From contig NZ_CABPSC010000006.1 of NCBI RefSeq assembly GCF_902459585.1, forward strand, positions 124,001 through 188,000: a stretch of DNA of 64,000 bases, written 5' to 3'. Below, piece by piece: positions 48,108-57,400 of this stretch (position 1 is its first letter; the number at the start of each line of letters is the position of its first letter). A program made the translations under genes and the position numbers. The stretch comes from Pandoraea nosoerga. Its GTDB lineage: Bacteria; Pseudomonadota; Gammaproteobacteria; Burkholderiales; Burkholderiaceae. The notes beneath the pieces were generated by a model, which saw only the letters and a list, made by a program, of their open reading frames with translations, was not told the DNA's origin and did not search any database.

Positions 48108-50504
48108 TCAGTACTGAAGCTTCAGGCTCACAGCCACGCTGCGGCCCGGCGCCGAGTAGGCGTCCTTGACGGTCGAGTTCTCGGCGATGTTGCGCACGTC
48201 CGACCAGTTCCAATACTTGCGGTCGAACACGTTGTAGACGCCTGCATAAACGGTGGCGTACTTGTTGATGCGGTAGCCGCCCGACAGATCGAGCACGACC
48301 GACGACGGCGGCGCCCAACAGCGCTGGTTCTGCTGCGTGCCCGACGTGCAGGTATTTGCGATCTGACTTTGCGATTTGGCCGCCTGGAACAGCAGGTCGG
48401 CTTGCGCGAACCACGTGCTGTTGGGCTCGTAGCGCACGCCGAAGACCATCGAGAACGGATTGACGGTATTGAGCGGCTGGCTCGCTTCGCCGTTGTTTTC
48501 GGTGGTGCCGTGCGTGTACGCCATGGCCGTGCGCAGCGTGATACCGCCCTTGAGCGACCACGTGGCGCGTCCTTCCCAGCCCTGGATGCGGGCGCGGCTG
48601 TAGTTCACGTATTGATAGATGAGCGGATCGTTCGGACGGCCCGAGCCGCTGATGTTCTGTTGCGAGATGAAGTTGCGGTAGTTGCCCGCAAACACCGCCG
48701 TGCTGTACGTGAGGGGCCCGAGCGTGGTTGCGAGCCGGCCGCGCAGGCCCAGCTCGACGGTGTCGCTCGTCTCCGGCTTCAGGTCCGGGTTGGCGATCGA
48801 CATGTAGCCGAAGACCGGGTTCGAGAAGCCGTTGTTGACCTGGTCGGGCGTCGGCGTTCGAAAGCCGCGCGCGTATTGCACGTATGGAATGAGCGATGGC
48901 GCGATCTCGTACATGATCGCCAGACGAGGCGAGAAGGCGGAATCGTTCGACGAGGTCGGCTGAATGCGCGTGCCGGTGCTCGTCTGCGACACGTACAGCG
49001 GATCGTTCTGCTTGGGCGAGAGCCAGTACGCGTCGTAGCGAATGCCCGGCGTGACGGTGAGCGCGCCGTAGCGGATTTCGTCCTGTACGAAGGCGCCGAA
49101 GAGCGTGTAGTCCGTGTCGGGAAACGCCTTGTTCGGGAACGACTCGCCCACGCCCGGCACGGTGCCGTTGCGGTAGCTGGTAATGTACGCGAGGCTCGCG
49201 TCCGTGCCGTACACGAGCTTGTGCGCGAGCGGGCCGGTGGCGAAGTGGCTCTCGGCCTGCAGCGAGCCGCCGATGGTGCGCTCCTTGTACGTGTTGTCGC
49301 GCGTGCGATCGCCCGCGGTGCGCTTCTCATACGAATACTGGTTGTTCTTCGCGTCCTGGAAGTACAGCAGCGCGTGGGCGTTCTGAACGTAGGCCTGCGA
49401 GGCGTCGTTGAAATCGTAGTCGAGGCTCACGCGATTGCGCTCGAGGCGGTCGCTCGTCGTCAGCCCCAGCGTGGTGGGCGGCGCGATCGCCGACAGTACG
49501 TTCGTGTCCGTGCGACGCCGCACGTTCTCCGCCGTCAGCTTGAATTGCGAGCTTGGCGTCGCCTTGAATACGAGCTTGCCGAGAATCGAGTTGCCGTTGG
49601 CGTCCTGCGGGTTGGCCGTTGTGCGCGCGGTGCTGGCCGAGTTGTTCGTGCCCTTGCCGTCGAGTTCGTGACCCTTGTTGCCGTCGACGATGAGCATGCC
49701 CTGGAACTGATCGCCGCCCCATGCCGCCTGCGCGGTGGTCCCGAAGCTCCGGTCGATCGAGTTGTAGTACGGACGCAGCGAGAAATAGGTCGACTTGCCG
49801 AATATGTCGAGCAGGTCCTGCGGGTCCTTGGTGAGGAAGTTGACGACGCCGGTCAGGCCGTCGCTGCCATAGAGCGAGGAGGCCGGGCCGCGCAGGATCT
49901 CGATGCGGCGCAGCACATCCATGCTCATGTAGTCGCCGCGGCCGGCTTCGAGCGGGCCGAACGAGTACGACGAGGGCATGCGGATGCCGTCTTCGAAGAT
50001 GGCGACGCGATTGCCTTCCAGGCCGCGAATGTTGATGCTCGAGTTGCCGTCGCGCCCGCCGCCGGCTGCGGCCGAAGCCGGGCGATACGGCGCGCGGCGC
50101 ACGGTGACGCCCGGCTCGTAGCGCAACGCTTCCTTGATGTCCTGCGCCTGCTGCTCCTCGAGGTCCTGGTCGGTGATGACCGAAATGGACGCCGGCGTGC
50201 GCTCGGCCTCGGTCGGGGTGCGGGTCGCCGTTACGTTCACCTCGCGCAGGTTCGCTTCGGCGATCTGCAGCGGTGCCTGGTGAGATGTCTGGCGCGGCGT
50301 CTGCGCGAGTTGCACGCTGGCGGCCGGGGCCGTTGCCGTTTCGGCGTCGGTCTGCTGCGCGAAGGCGGCAGGCAGCCAGACGGCGGCGAGCACCGCGCCC
50401 GCGAGCGGATGCAGGCGACGGCGTGGCGATGCGTGCGTTCGCGTCGCGCGGCCGCGAAGCGCACGGTGTGAACCGCTTGCGCCATGTTCCTGGCGCGTGG
50501 TCAT
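48108..50504 (-). CDS. hmuR: TonB-dependent haem receptor
   Basis: 798 residues. A signal peptide lies near residues 30-52 (LAGAVLAAVWLPAAFAQ). The plug domain begins REVNVTATRTPTEAERTPAS and contains INIRGLEGNRVAIFEDGIRMP and the VLRRIEILRGPASSLYGSDG motif. The 22-strand barrel carries the haem-receptor FRxP/NPDL-type motifs GFRTPTPDQV and IANPDLKPETS, and ends in a C-terminal aromatic. It brings haem across the outer membrane using TonB energy. A Fur box lies ~190 bp upstream. Start 50504 is preferred to 50585, because the extra 27 residues are not signal-like. Confidence 0.93.
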   Translation of the reverse strand: MTTRQEHGASGSHRALRGRATRTHASPRRRLHPLAGAVLAAVWLPAAFAQQTDAETATAPAASVQLAQTPRQTSHQAPLQIAEANLREVNVTATRTPTEAERTPASISVITDQDLEEQQAQDIKEALRYEPGVTVRRAPYRPASAAAGGGRDGNSSINIRGLEGNRVAIFEDGIRMPSSYSFGPLEAGRGDYMSMDVLRRIEILRGPASSLYGSDGLTGVVNFLTKDPQDLLDIFGKSTYFSLRPYYNSIDRSFGTTAQAAWGGDQFQGMLIVDGNKGHELDGKGTNNSASTARTTANPQDANGNSILGKLVFKATPSSQFKLTAENVRRRTDTNVLSAIAPPTTLGLTTSDRLERNRVSLDYDFNDASQAYVQNAHALLYFQDAKNNQYSYEKRTAGDRTRDNTYKERTIGGSLQAESHFATGPLAHKLVYGTDASLAYITSYRNGTVPGVGESFPNKAFPDTDYTLFGAFVQDEIRYGALTVTPGIRYDAYWLSPKQNDPLYVSQTSTGTRIQPTSSNDSAFSPRLAIMYEIAPSLIPYVQYARGFRTPTPDQVNNGFSNPVFGYMSIANPDLKPETSDTVELGLRGRLATTLGPLTYSTAVFAGNYRNFISQQNISGSGRPNDPLIYQYVNYSRARIQGWEGRATWSLKGGITLRTAMAYTHGTTENNGEASQPLNTVNPFSMVFGVRYEPNSTWFAQADLLFQAAKSQSQIANTCTSGTQQNQRCWAPPSSVVLDLSGGYRINKYATVYAGVYNVFDRKYWNWSDVRNIAENSTVKDAYSAPGRSVAVSLKLQY

Positions 50505-50693
50505 GACAAAAGCGCGGCCCCCGCCGCTCGACGACTGCTTCACTGCTGGCTCTCCAGTGCAAAAAACCCCGTTGCTGGCTGGCAAGCGCTCGTGGCAATC
50601 GACGTGTACCAGCGTCAGTATCGACGCTGAGAGACGTGGTCAGGCGCGGCTGGCGAAGATTAACGTCGATCCGGCTACCGCTCGGAGACGTTT

Positions 50694-50712
50694 GGTAATG
50701 AGAATCATTTGC
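50694..50712. promoter_or_regulatory. Fur box upstream of the haem operon
   Basis: GGTAATGAGAATCATTTGC matches 15 of 19 positions of the classical Fur consensus. It is placed before hmuR on the minus strand and would give iron-repressed expression of hmuRSTUV. Confidence 0.85.
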
Positions 50713-50737
50713 ATATTAATGAGGTAGCGGCGGACGG

Positions 50738-51523
50738 TCAAGCGTGGAGTGTTGCATGTCGGTTAGTCAGCATCTCGGGGGAATGGTGAAGGACTTGTTG
50801 AGGCGGACGTCCCCGAAACGCCGTCGCAAGCGGCGCCGCCGCTGATAAAGAATAGCCCGGCGCAATGATCCGCTCACCCATGCCATGCGATTTCGCAAAC
50901 TCGTGCGCCTGCTTCAGCAGTGTCCGGCGCTCGACTTCTGGAATGGTCTGCGCACCGGCCACGGGGCCGACCTGCCCGTAGAAGGCGAGCTTGATGTTGT
51001 TGAAGCCATGTTTGTGTGCGTGCGTCAGCAGAGGGATCAGTTCGCACCGATTTTCCATGCCGAGACACAGCGCCAAGTTGACCAAGATGCCGTTGCGCTG
51101 AAGTCGACGAACGTTCTTGTGAACCGCGTCGAAATGCCCTTTTCCCCGACGGCCGTCATGGAACGGGGCGCTGGCGGCGTCAAGGCTGACCTGAACGCAG
51201 GGAATGCCGAGTTCCACAAGCATGCGAAGATGTTCGGGGCTGAGTCGATCTCCTGAAATTTCCAGCAGGGGCAACATTCGATGTGCGCGAATACTGCGAA
51301 GGATCGGTTCGATATCAGGATGCAGCAACGGGTCGCCGCCGGAGACGATCACAAGGTACACCCCGTGCTTTGCGCCATCGTCGAGCACCGCTGTCACGCT
51401 GTCGAGCGAGAGGCGGCGACGGCCGAGCTGATCGGTTTCGACGAGATAGCAGTGCGGGCACCGGGAGCTGCAATCCGTCGTTATGGACAGGCTAATCGTT
51501 TGAGGTACGGGCAGCGGTAGCAT
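50738..51523 (-). CDS. Radical SAM enzyme without SPASM domain (RiPP cluster)
   Basis: 261 residues. The 4Fe-4S cluster motif is CSSRCPHC (Cys 18, 22, 25), the SAM-binding motif is SGGDP near residue 61, and VSLDAAS and GKGHFDAV follow as in peptide-modifying radical SAM enzymes. The protein ends soon after the barrel (HHSPEMLTNRHATLHA), where relatives continue into a Cys-rich SPASM domain, so it is short or truncated. ATG 51523 overlaps the MFS gene by 32 bp. It is the last gene of a four-gene minus-strand unit with a peptide gene, and is therefore a probable RiPP modification enzyme. Confidence 0.8.
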   Translation of the reverse strand: MLPLPVPQTISLSITTDCSSRCPHCYLVETDQLGRRRLSLDSVTAVLDDGAKHGVYLVIVSGGDPLLHPDIEPILRSIRAHRMLPLLEISGDRLSPEHLRMLVELGIPCVQVSLDAASAPFHDGRRGKGHFDAVHKNVRRLQRNGILVNLALCLGMENRCELIPLLTHAHKHGFNNIKLAFYGQVGPVAGAQTIPEVERRTLLKQAHEFAKSHGMGERIIAPGYSLSAAAPLATAFRGRPPQQVLHHSPEMLTNRHATLHA

Positions 51524-52739
51524 GGGATTGTGGCCAGCGGATCGTGACAATCAGGACAGTCAGCGCGGCAAGCGCTGCAGCGTTGATCCAACGGTAGGCT
51601 GATGCAAAATCGTAGACCCGCGTCAGTTCGCCGACGGCGTAGACAGTTACGGCAGTCAGCAGGGCGCGAATCAGATTGGCAATGGAGAGCATGGTCGAAC
51701 GCGCGGGCAGGTCCTCCGGGATCTCGCGGTTCAGACGATAGCTGTAGTACGAGGGAAAAATGCCGCGGATCAACTGGTGCGCCGCGATGCTGACCAGAAG
51801 CCATATCGGCGATGTTGCGTGCCAGATCAGCGGAGCGAGCGCCGTCAGGAATAGCGCCACAATCGCGAAATCCATGATGCCTTGGTCGAGCCAATGCTTC
51901 GGCGCGTTGCTGAAGAGATTGGCGACGATCCCACCGACCACGATCATTGCGCTGAACGTCATTCCGAAGTACTCGACCGGTATCCCTGCATCCAGCATGA
52001 GGGGCTGATAGGTATTGAATGACGCCCGGACGCACGCGAAGGTTATGGCGCAGCCCAGCGCCAGCAGACACCATGTTCGTGAACTCAGGGCTGCTTGCAA
52101 GGCCGAGCCCAGCATATGGGCAAGGGTCCGAGCTTCTCTGGCAGTGGCCGTGAGCGGTCCCGGCGTGGGGATACGCCAAAGCAGGAACAAGGTCAGGCCC
52201 GCCAGCACAATCGCATCGAGGGTAAGCGGCAGCACGAGCGAGTATCCGGCCAACCATCCACCGATGGCGGCTGCCGCAGCTGCGCTCCACAAGCCAACGC
52301 CAGTAGTGCGCGCTACGACCGCGTGGAACTTCGGAATAGCGCCGTGCGCGGCGAAGGCCTCGTACATCATTGCCTGAAACGTTCCGCTTGCGAGGCTGCT
52401 GCCTGTCGCGTACATGAGCGCTATGACGACCAACGGCACGTTGGCTTTCGCCATGATGAGCAAAAGCATGGCGGCGCAGTAGATGACGTTTCCGAGTATG
52501 AGGCAACGCTCTCGCCCGAATCTGTCCGCAAGCGCGCCCGCTGGCACCTCCATCAGCCAACTCAGGACGAACAGGCTCGCCGTGAACGAACTAAATTCAG
52601 CGAAACTGAAACCGGCGTACTGGAGGAAAAACAGGACGAGAGTGGCCATTGAGAAAATCTCCGGACCAAGCGCGGCTTGCGTGAGCGCAAGCGTTCTCCA
52701 ACGACGAAGATTCGCAGGCCAAGGGGCGTTATCGGTCAT
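51492..52739 (-). CDS. MFS transporter, candidate RiPP exporter
   Basis: 415 residues with 12 predicted helices. Motif A appears as EVPAGALADRFGRERCLILG. Start 52739 (MTDNAPWPANLRRW) overlaps the stop of the upstream radical SAM/SPASM gene by 11 bp and has GAGAAA upstream; a longer start at 52814 is possible. MFS proteins commonly export the modified peptide in radical-SAM RiPP clusters, which its position between two radical SAM genes supports. A self-resistance or import role is also possible. Confidence 0.85.
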   Translation of the reverse strand: MTDNAPWPANLRRWRTLALTQAALGPEIFSMATLVLFFLQYAGFSFAEFSSFTASLFVLSWLMEVPAGALADRFGRERCLILGNVIYCAAMLLLIMAKANVPLVVIALMYATGSSLASGTFQAMMYEAFAAHGAIPKFHAVVARTTGVGLWSAAAAAAIGGWLAGYSLVLPLTLDAIVLAGLTLFLLWRIPTPGPLTATAREARTLAHMLGSALQAALSSRTWCLLALGCAITFACVRASFNTYQPLMLDAGIPVEYFGMTFSAMIVVGGIVANLFSNAPKHWLDQGIMDFAIVALFLTALAPLIWHATSPIWLLVSIAAHQLIRGIFPSYYSYRLNREIPEDLPARSTMLSIANLIRALLTAVTVYAVGELTRVYDFASAYRWINAAALAALTVLIVTIRWPQSHATAARTSND

Positions 52740-53398
52740 TCGCGCGTTTCTCGTCGATAAAGATGTCCTGGCCGTATTCGCGGTACGCGAGGTGACATCC
52801 ATGTTGATGGACACCTACGAAGGCGCGGTCGCCGGACTGGCCACGCCATCGAGCGAAATGCGGGCTGTGGAGCCACAGGTCCGAGAACGTGGCGCCTCGG
52901 CCAAGCGCTTGCGTAGTTCGATCGGTCTGTGTTTGCATATCGCACGCCGACACGGAAAGGTCGCTGTTGATTACGATTGTCGTCGTGCCGGCACCGCAGC
53001 CGAAGGTACTCGTCGATGCCCGATCACGCGGCATGAAGGACAGCCGTTTTACAAAAGGCCCGCCGTCGATTTTCAGTGTCGGGTAGGCCTGCGAGGCGAT
53101 CCGCACGACGTTTGATATTTCTCGACAAATGTCGACGTTCAAGCGTAGATCGAGGCCGGAAAGTGCGCCTGACCCGACCGGGACGAATGCCGCAAACTTG
53201 ACCTCCTGGACGCCGAGGGCCGACGCCAGCGCGAGCATTTGTGGCAGGTCCAGCTCGTCCGCTACGCGGAGTAATCGGCTCAGCGGCAGCTTTTGCGAGT
53301 AGTCGTCAAGGTAGCAATGCCGGCAGCGAAGATTGCATCGACTCGTGACATACCACTATTGCGAATAGGGGTGTTTTCAACCATTGGATTTCCGGCAT
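52729..53398 (-). pseudogene. Radical SAM/SPASM peptide-maturase, frameshifted and internally shortened
   Basis: A start ATG at 53398, with GGGAGG upstream, reads MPEIQWLKTPLFAIVV and then leaves frame. Skipping the single T at 53350 restores VTSRCNLRCRHCYLDDYS, a canonical radical SAM cluster motif, and an open frame to 52729 (222 residues). No start codon exists in the downstream frame before the motif. Only ~45 residues separate the motif from LGVQEVKFAAFVPVGSG, where relatives have over 150, so the GGEP region is missing. The SPASM part keeps FGCGAG and SACDM, but the later Cys cluster is reduced to HGC. It is probably inactivated, or the T is a sequencing error on top of a real deletion. 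Confidence 0.75.
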
Positions 53399-53453
53399 GG
53401 GAGCCTCCCGACGAGGACATGGCCCGCCCCGCTGGGAGCCAGACCATGCCGGT

Positions 53454-53594
53454 TCAGAATCCCAGGACGTTGCTGCTGCTCAAACACCCTTCTACTGGGA
53501 TGACCTCGAACTCGGGCACTTCAGGGAGAGAACCGGTGTCCTGTTCAAGGATCGGCTTAATGGTCGGCTCGGGTGACTTAACTGCTTCAGACAT
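53454..53594 (-). CDS. Candidate RiPP precursor peptide
   Basis: 46 residues, with an ATG at 53594 and GGAGGG 7 bp upstream. The acidic, Pro-rich N-terminal part (MSEAVKSPEPTIKPILEQ, then SLPEVPEFEVIPVE) resembles a RiPP leader, and the last 11 residues GCLSSSNVLGF look like the core, with a single Cys and three Ser. It lies 55 bp upstream of the radical SAM/SPASM gene on the same strand, the usual precursor position. No similarity to a named precursor family is recognised. Length, context and ribosome binding site support expression; the modification is unknown. Confidence 0.7.
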   Translation of the reverse strand: MSEAVKSPEPTIKPILEQDTGSLPEVPEFEVIPVEGCLSSSNVLGF

Positions 53595-53738
53595 GGCTGA
53601 GCCCTCCAAGGAGAATGGCGGGGGGCGCTGGTAGCGGCGTCCATCTTTCGACGGCGTCGCGGTTGAAATTGTTGAGTGAGTTCCTCAGAAAGAAAACGGG
53701 CGGAGTCTTATTCTTGTTTGGAACGACACTGACCCGCG

Positions 53739-54200
53739 TCAGATCGGCAGGCTCGTGTCGAACTTGATTTCGCGCAGCACCACGCTGGTCTTCACGTTGG
53801 ACACGGCAGGCAGCCGGAAGATGTGTTCGTGCAAAAAGGCGTCATACGCCTTGATGTCGGGCGCCACGATCTTGAGGATGTAGTCGGCCTCGCCGGTCGT
53901 GCTGTAGCACTCGGTGACTTCCGGGCAAGTGCGGATCTCGCGCTCGAACTGCTCCGTGCCGCCTTCCGTATGGCGGGTGAGTTGCACGTGCGCCAGGGCG
54001 CACACGTGCAGGCCGAGCTTCTCGCGGTCGAGCAGCACCGTATAGCGCTGGATCACGCCGCTTTGCTCCATGTCCTTGATCCGGCGCCAGCACGGCGTGG
54101 CCGACAGCCCCACGTTCTCGGAGAGTTCCTGCGCCGAGCGCCGCGAGTCGATCTGCAGAAGACGGAGGATCTGGCGCGCAAAGTTGTCGAGTAATTCCAT
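53739..54200 (-). CDS. Lrp/AsnC-family regulator divergent from indolepyruvate oxidoreductase
   Basis: 153 residues starting MELLDNFARQILRLLQ. The helix-turn-helix has VGLSATPCWRRIKDMEQSGVI. The RAM domain includes CPEVTECYSTTGEADYILKIVAPD and LPAVSNVKTSVVLREIKFDTSLPI. It is divergent from the 1205-residue oxidoreductase gene with a 234-bp AT-richer gap between the starts, so it probably responds to an aromatic or branched amino acid and controls that gene. Confidence 0.92.
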   Translation of the reverse strand: MELLDNFARQILRLLQIDSRRSAQELSENVGLSATPCWRRIKDMEQSGVIQRYTVLLDREKLGLHVCALAHVQLTRHTEGGTEQFEREIRTCPEVTECYSTTGEADYILKIVAPDIKAYDAFLHEHIFRLPAVSNVKTSVVLREIKFDTSLPI

Positions 54201-54434
54201 TTCCCAAAATCCGTTTTTTCGAAATGAACGTTTCTTATTGTGCGCCAAGTGGAGTGAAATAGTAAAAATCTTTCTCCTGCCTCCCCATACACTGCTCCCA
54301 TGCAGACGCGTGCCCGCGCCATGGGCGGGATACGACGTCAGGACGAACAGAACAGACGCCCCCGAAGCCTGGCCGCCGCCCCGCTCCCGCGAGAGACGAT
54401 GGACGCCGCGGCCATGGGGATGAGGAGATACACC

Positions 54435-57400
54435 ATGAATGCCCCCATGCGCGCCGCGCTCGCGACGCCGACGGCCAACCCCCTGGCCCACCCCGACTAT
54501 CAGCTCTCCGATGCGCTTACCGCGCGCCGCGGCCAGATCTTTCTGACCGGCACGCAGGCGCTGGTGCGCATTTTGCTGATGCAACGTCAGCTCGACGCCG
54601 CGCGCGGGCTGAACACGGCCGGCTTCATCAGCGGCTATCGCGGCTCGCCGCTCGGCGGCGTCGATCAGCAGCTGTGGAAGGCGAAGAAGCTGCTCGACGC
54701 GGCGAACGTGAAATTCCTTCCCGCCATCAACGAAGAACTCGGCGGCACGGCGGTCATGGGCACGCAGCGTGTGGAAGCCGACCCCGAGCGCACCGTCGAA
54801 GGCGTGTTCGGCATGTGGTACGGCAAGGGGCCGGGCGTGGACCGCGCGGGCGATGCGCTCAAGCATGGCAACGCTTACGGCGCGTCGCGCCACGGCGGCG
54901 TGCTGGTCGTGGCCGGCGACGACCACGGTTGCGTGTCGTCGTCGATGCCGCACCAGAGCGACTTCACGATGATGTCGTGGAGCATGCCCGTGCTCAACCC
55001 GGCGGACATTGGCGAGCTGGTGGAATTCGGCCTGTACGGCTATGCGCTGTCGCGTTTCTCCGGCGCCTGGGCGGGCCTCAAGGCGATCTCCGAGACGGTC
55101 GAGTCGCGCGGCACCGTCGATCTCGACAAGATCCGCACCGACTGGGCCGAGCCGCTCGACTACGTCGCGCCGGAAGGCGGCCTGCACAACCGCTGGCCCG
55201 ACCTGCCGAGCCTCGCGCTCGAAGCGCGCCTGGCGGCCAAGCTCGACGCCGTGCGCGCCTTCTCGCGCGTGAACAGCATCGACAAATGGATCGCGCCGGC
55301 CCCCGGCGCGGACATCGGCATCGTGACCTGCGGCAAGGCGCACCTGGACCTGATGGAGACGCTGCGCCGCCTGGACATCACCGTCGACGACCTCGCCGCC
55401 GCCGGCGTGCGCATCTACAAGGTCGGCCTGTCGTTCCCGCTCGACATGACGCGTCTGGATGCTTTCGTGAGCGGCCTCAAGGAAATCCTCGTCATCGAGG
55501 AGAAGGGCCCTGTCGTCGAGCAACAGATCAAGCAGTACCTCTACAACCGGACGGCGGGCGCACGCCCGATCGTGCTGGGCAAGACCGACGCCGATGGCCG
55601 CGCGCTGCTCTCGGCGCTCGGCGAGCTGCGCCCGTCGCGCGTGCTGCCGGTCTTCGCCGAATGGCTCGCCAAGCATCGCCCGGCGCTCGATCGCCGCGAG
55701 CGCGTGGTCGATCTCGTCGCCCACGAAATCCTCTCGAACGAAGCCGATGGCGTGCGCCGCGTGCCGTACTTCTGCTCGGGCTGTCCGCACAACACGTCGA
55801 CCAAGGTGCCCGAAGGCTCCATCGCGCAGGCCGGTATCGGCTGCCACTTCATGGCGTCGTGGATGGACCGCGACACTACCGGCCTGATCCAGATGGGCGG
55901 CGAGGGCGTGGACTGGGCGGCGCATTCGCACTTCACCAAGCGCGCGCACGTCTTCCAGAATCTGGGCGACGGCACGTACTTCCACTCGGGCCTGCTCGCG
56001 ATTCGCCAGGCGGTGGCATCCAAGGCGAATATCACCTACAAGATCCTGTACAACGATGCGGTCGCCATGACCGGCGGCCAGCCTGTCGACGGCTCGATCT
56101 CGGTGCCGCAGATCGCCCGTCAGGTGGAAGCCGAAGGCATCGCGAAGCTGGTCGTTGTGAGCGACGAGCCGCAGAAGTACATCGGCCATGAAGGTCAGTT
56201 CCCGAAGGGCACGACCTTCCATCACCGCAGCGAACTCGACGCCGTGCAGCGCGAGCTGCGCGAGATTCCCGGCGCGACCGTGCTGATCTACGACCAGACG
56301 TGCGCGGCCGAGAAGCGCCGCCGTCGCAAGAAAAACGAATTTCCGAACCCGGATCGCCGCCTGTTCATCAACGAAGCCGTGTGCGAGGGCTGCGGCGATT
56401 GCGGCGTGGCGTCGAACTGCCTGTCGGTCGAGCCGGTCGAGACCGCGCTGGGCCGCAAGCGTCGCATCGACCAGTCGTCGTGCAACAAGGACTTCTCCTG
56501 TGTGAACGGCTTTTGCCCGAGCTTCGTCTCGGTCAAGGGCGCGCAACTGAAGAAGGCGCTCGCGGCCGCCTTCGACCAGGCCGCGTTCGAGGCCCGCCTG
56601 AACGCGCTGCCGCAACCGGCCACGCTCGCCGGCGACGCGCCGTTCGACATCATGGTCACCGGCGTGGGCGGCACGGGCGTGGTGACCATCGGCGCGCTGA
56701 TCACGATGGCGGCGCATCTCGAAGGCAAGAGCGCTTCGGTGCTCGACTTCATGGGCTTCGCACAGAAGGGCGGCGCGGTGCTCTCGTTCGTGCGCTTTGC
56801 CAACACGCCGCAGGCGCTCAACCAGGTGCGCATCGATACGCAGCAGGCCGACGTGCTGCTCGCCTGCGACATGGTCGTGGGCGCGAGCGCCGATGCGCTG
56901 CAGACCGTGCGGCGCGGGCGCACGCGCGTCGTCGTCAACACGCATGCGATTCCGAACGCGTCGTTCGTGCAGAACCCCGACGCCAGCCTGCATGGCGACG
57001 CCCTGCTCGCCAAGATGCGTCACGCGGCCGGCAACGACAAACTCGACACGTGCGATGCGCAGGCGCTCGCGCAGCGCTTTCTTGGCGACACGATGGGCGC
57101 GAACATCATCATGCTCGGCTTCGCGTGGCAGCTCGGCCTGGTGCCCGTTTCGCTGCAGGCGCTGCAACGTGCCATCGAACTGAACAACGTGGCCGTGCCG
57201 ATGAACCAGCTCGCGCTGGCCATCGGGCGACTCGCCGCCGGCGATCCGGCCGCACTGACGGAGACGACGGCCAAGGCCGCGTCCGCGCCCGCCCATGCGC
57301 CGGTGGCCGACGAGATGACGCTCGACGCGCTCATCGCCCATCGCGTCGATCTGCTCACGCAGTACCAGAACGCGGCATATGCCGCCCGTTTCACCGCGTT

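Noticed and set aside
53293-53634. 113-codon plus-strand frame across the RiPP precursor region
   Set aside because: It is antisense to the precursor and radical SAM motif, which have better start sites and context; no domain is visible.
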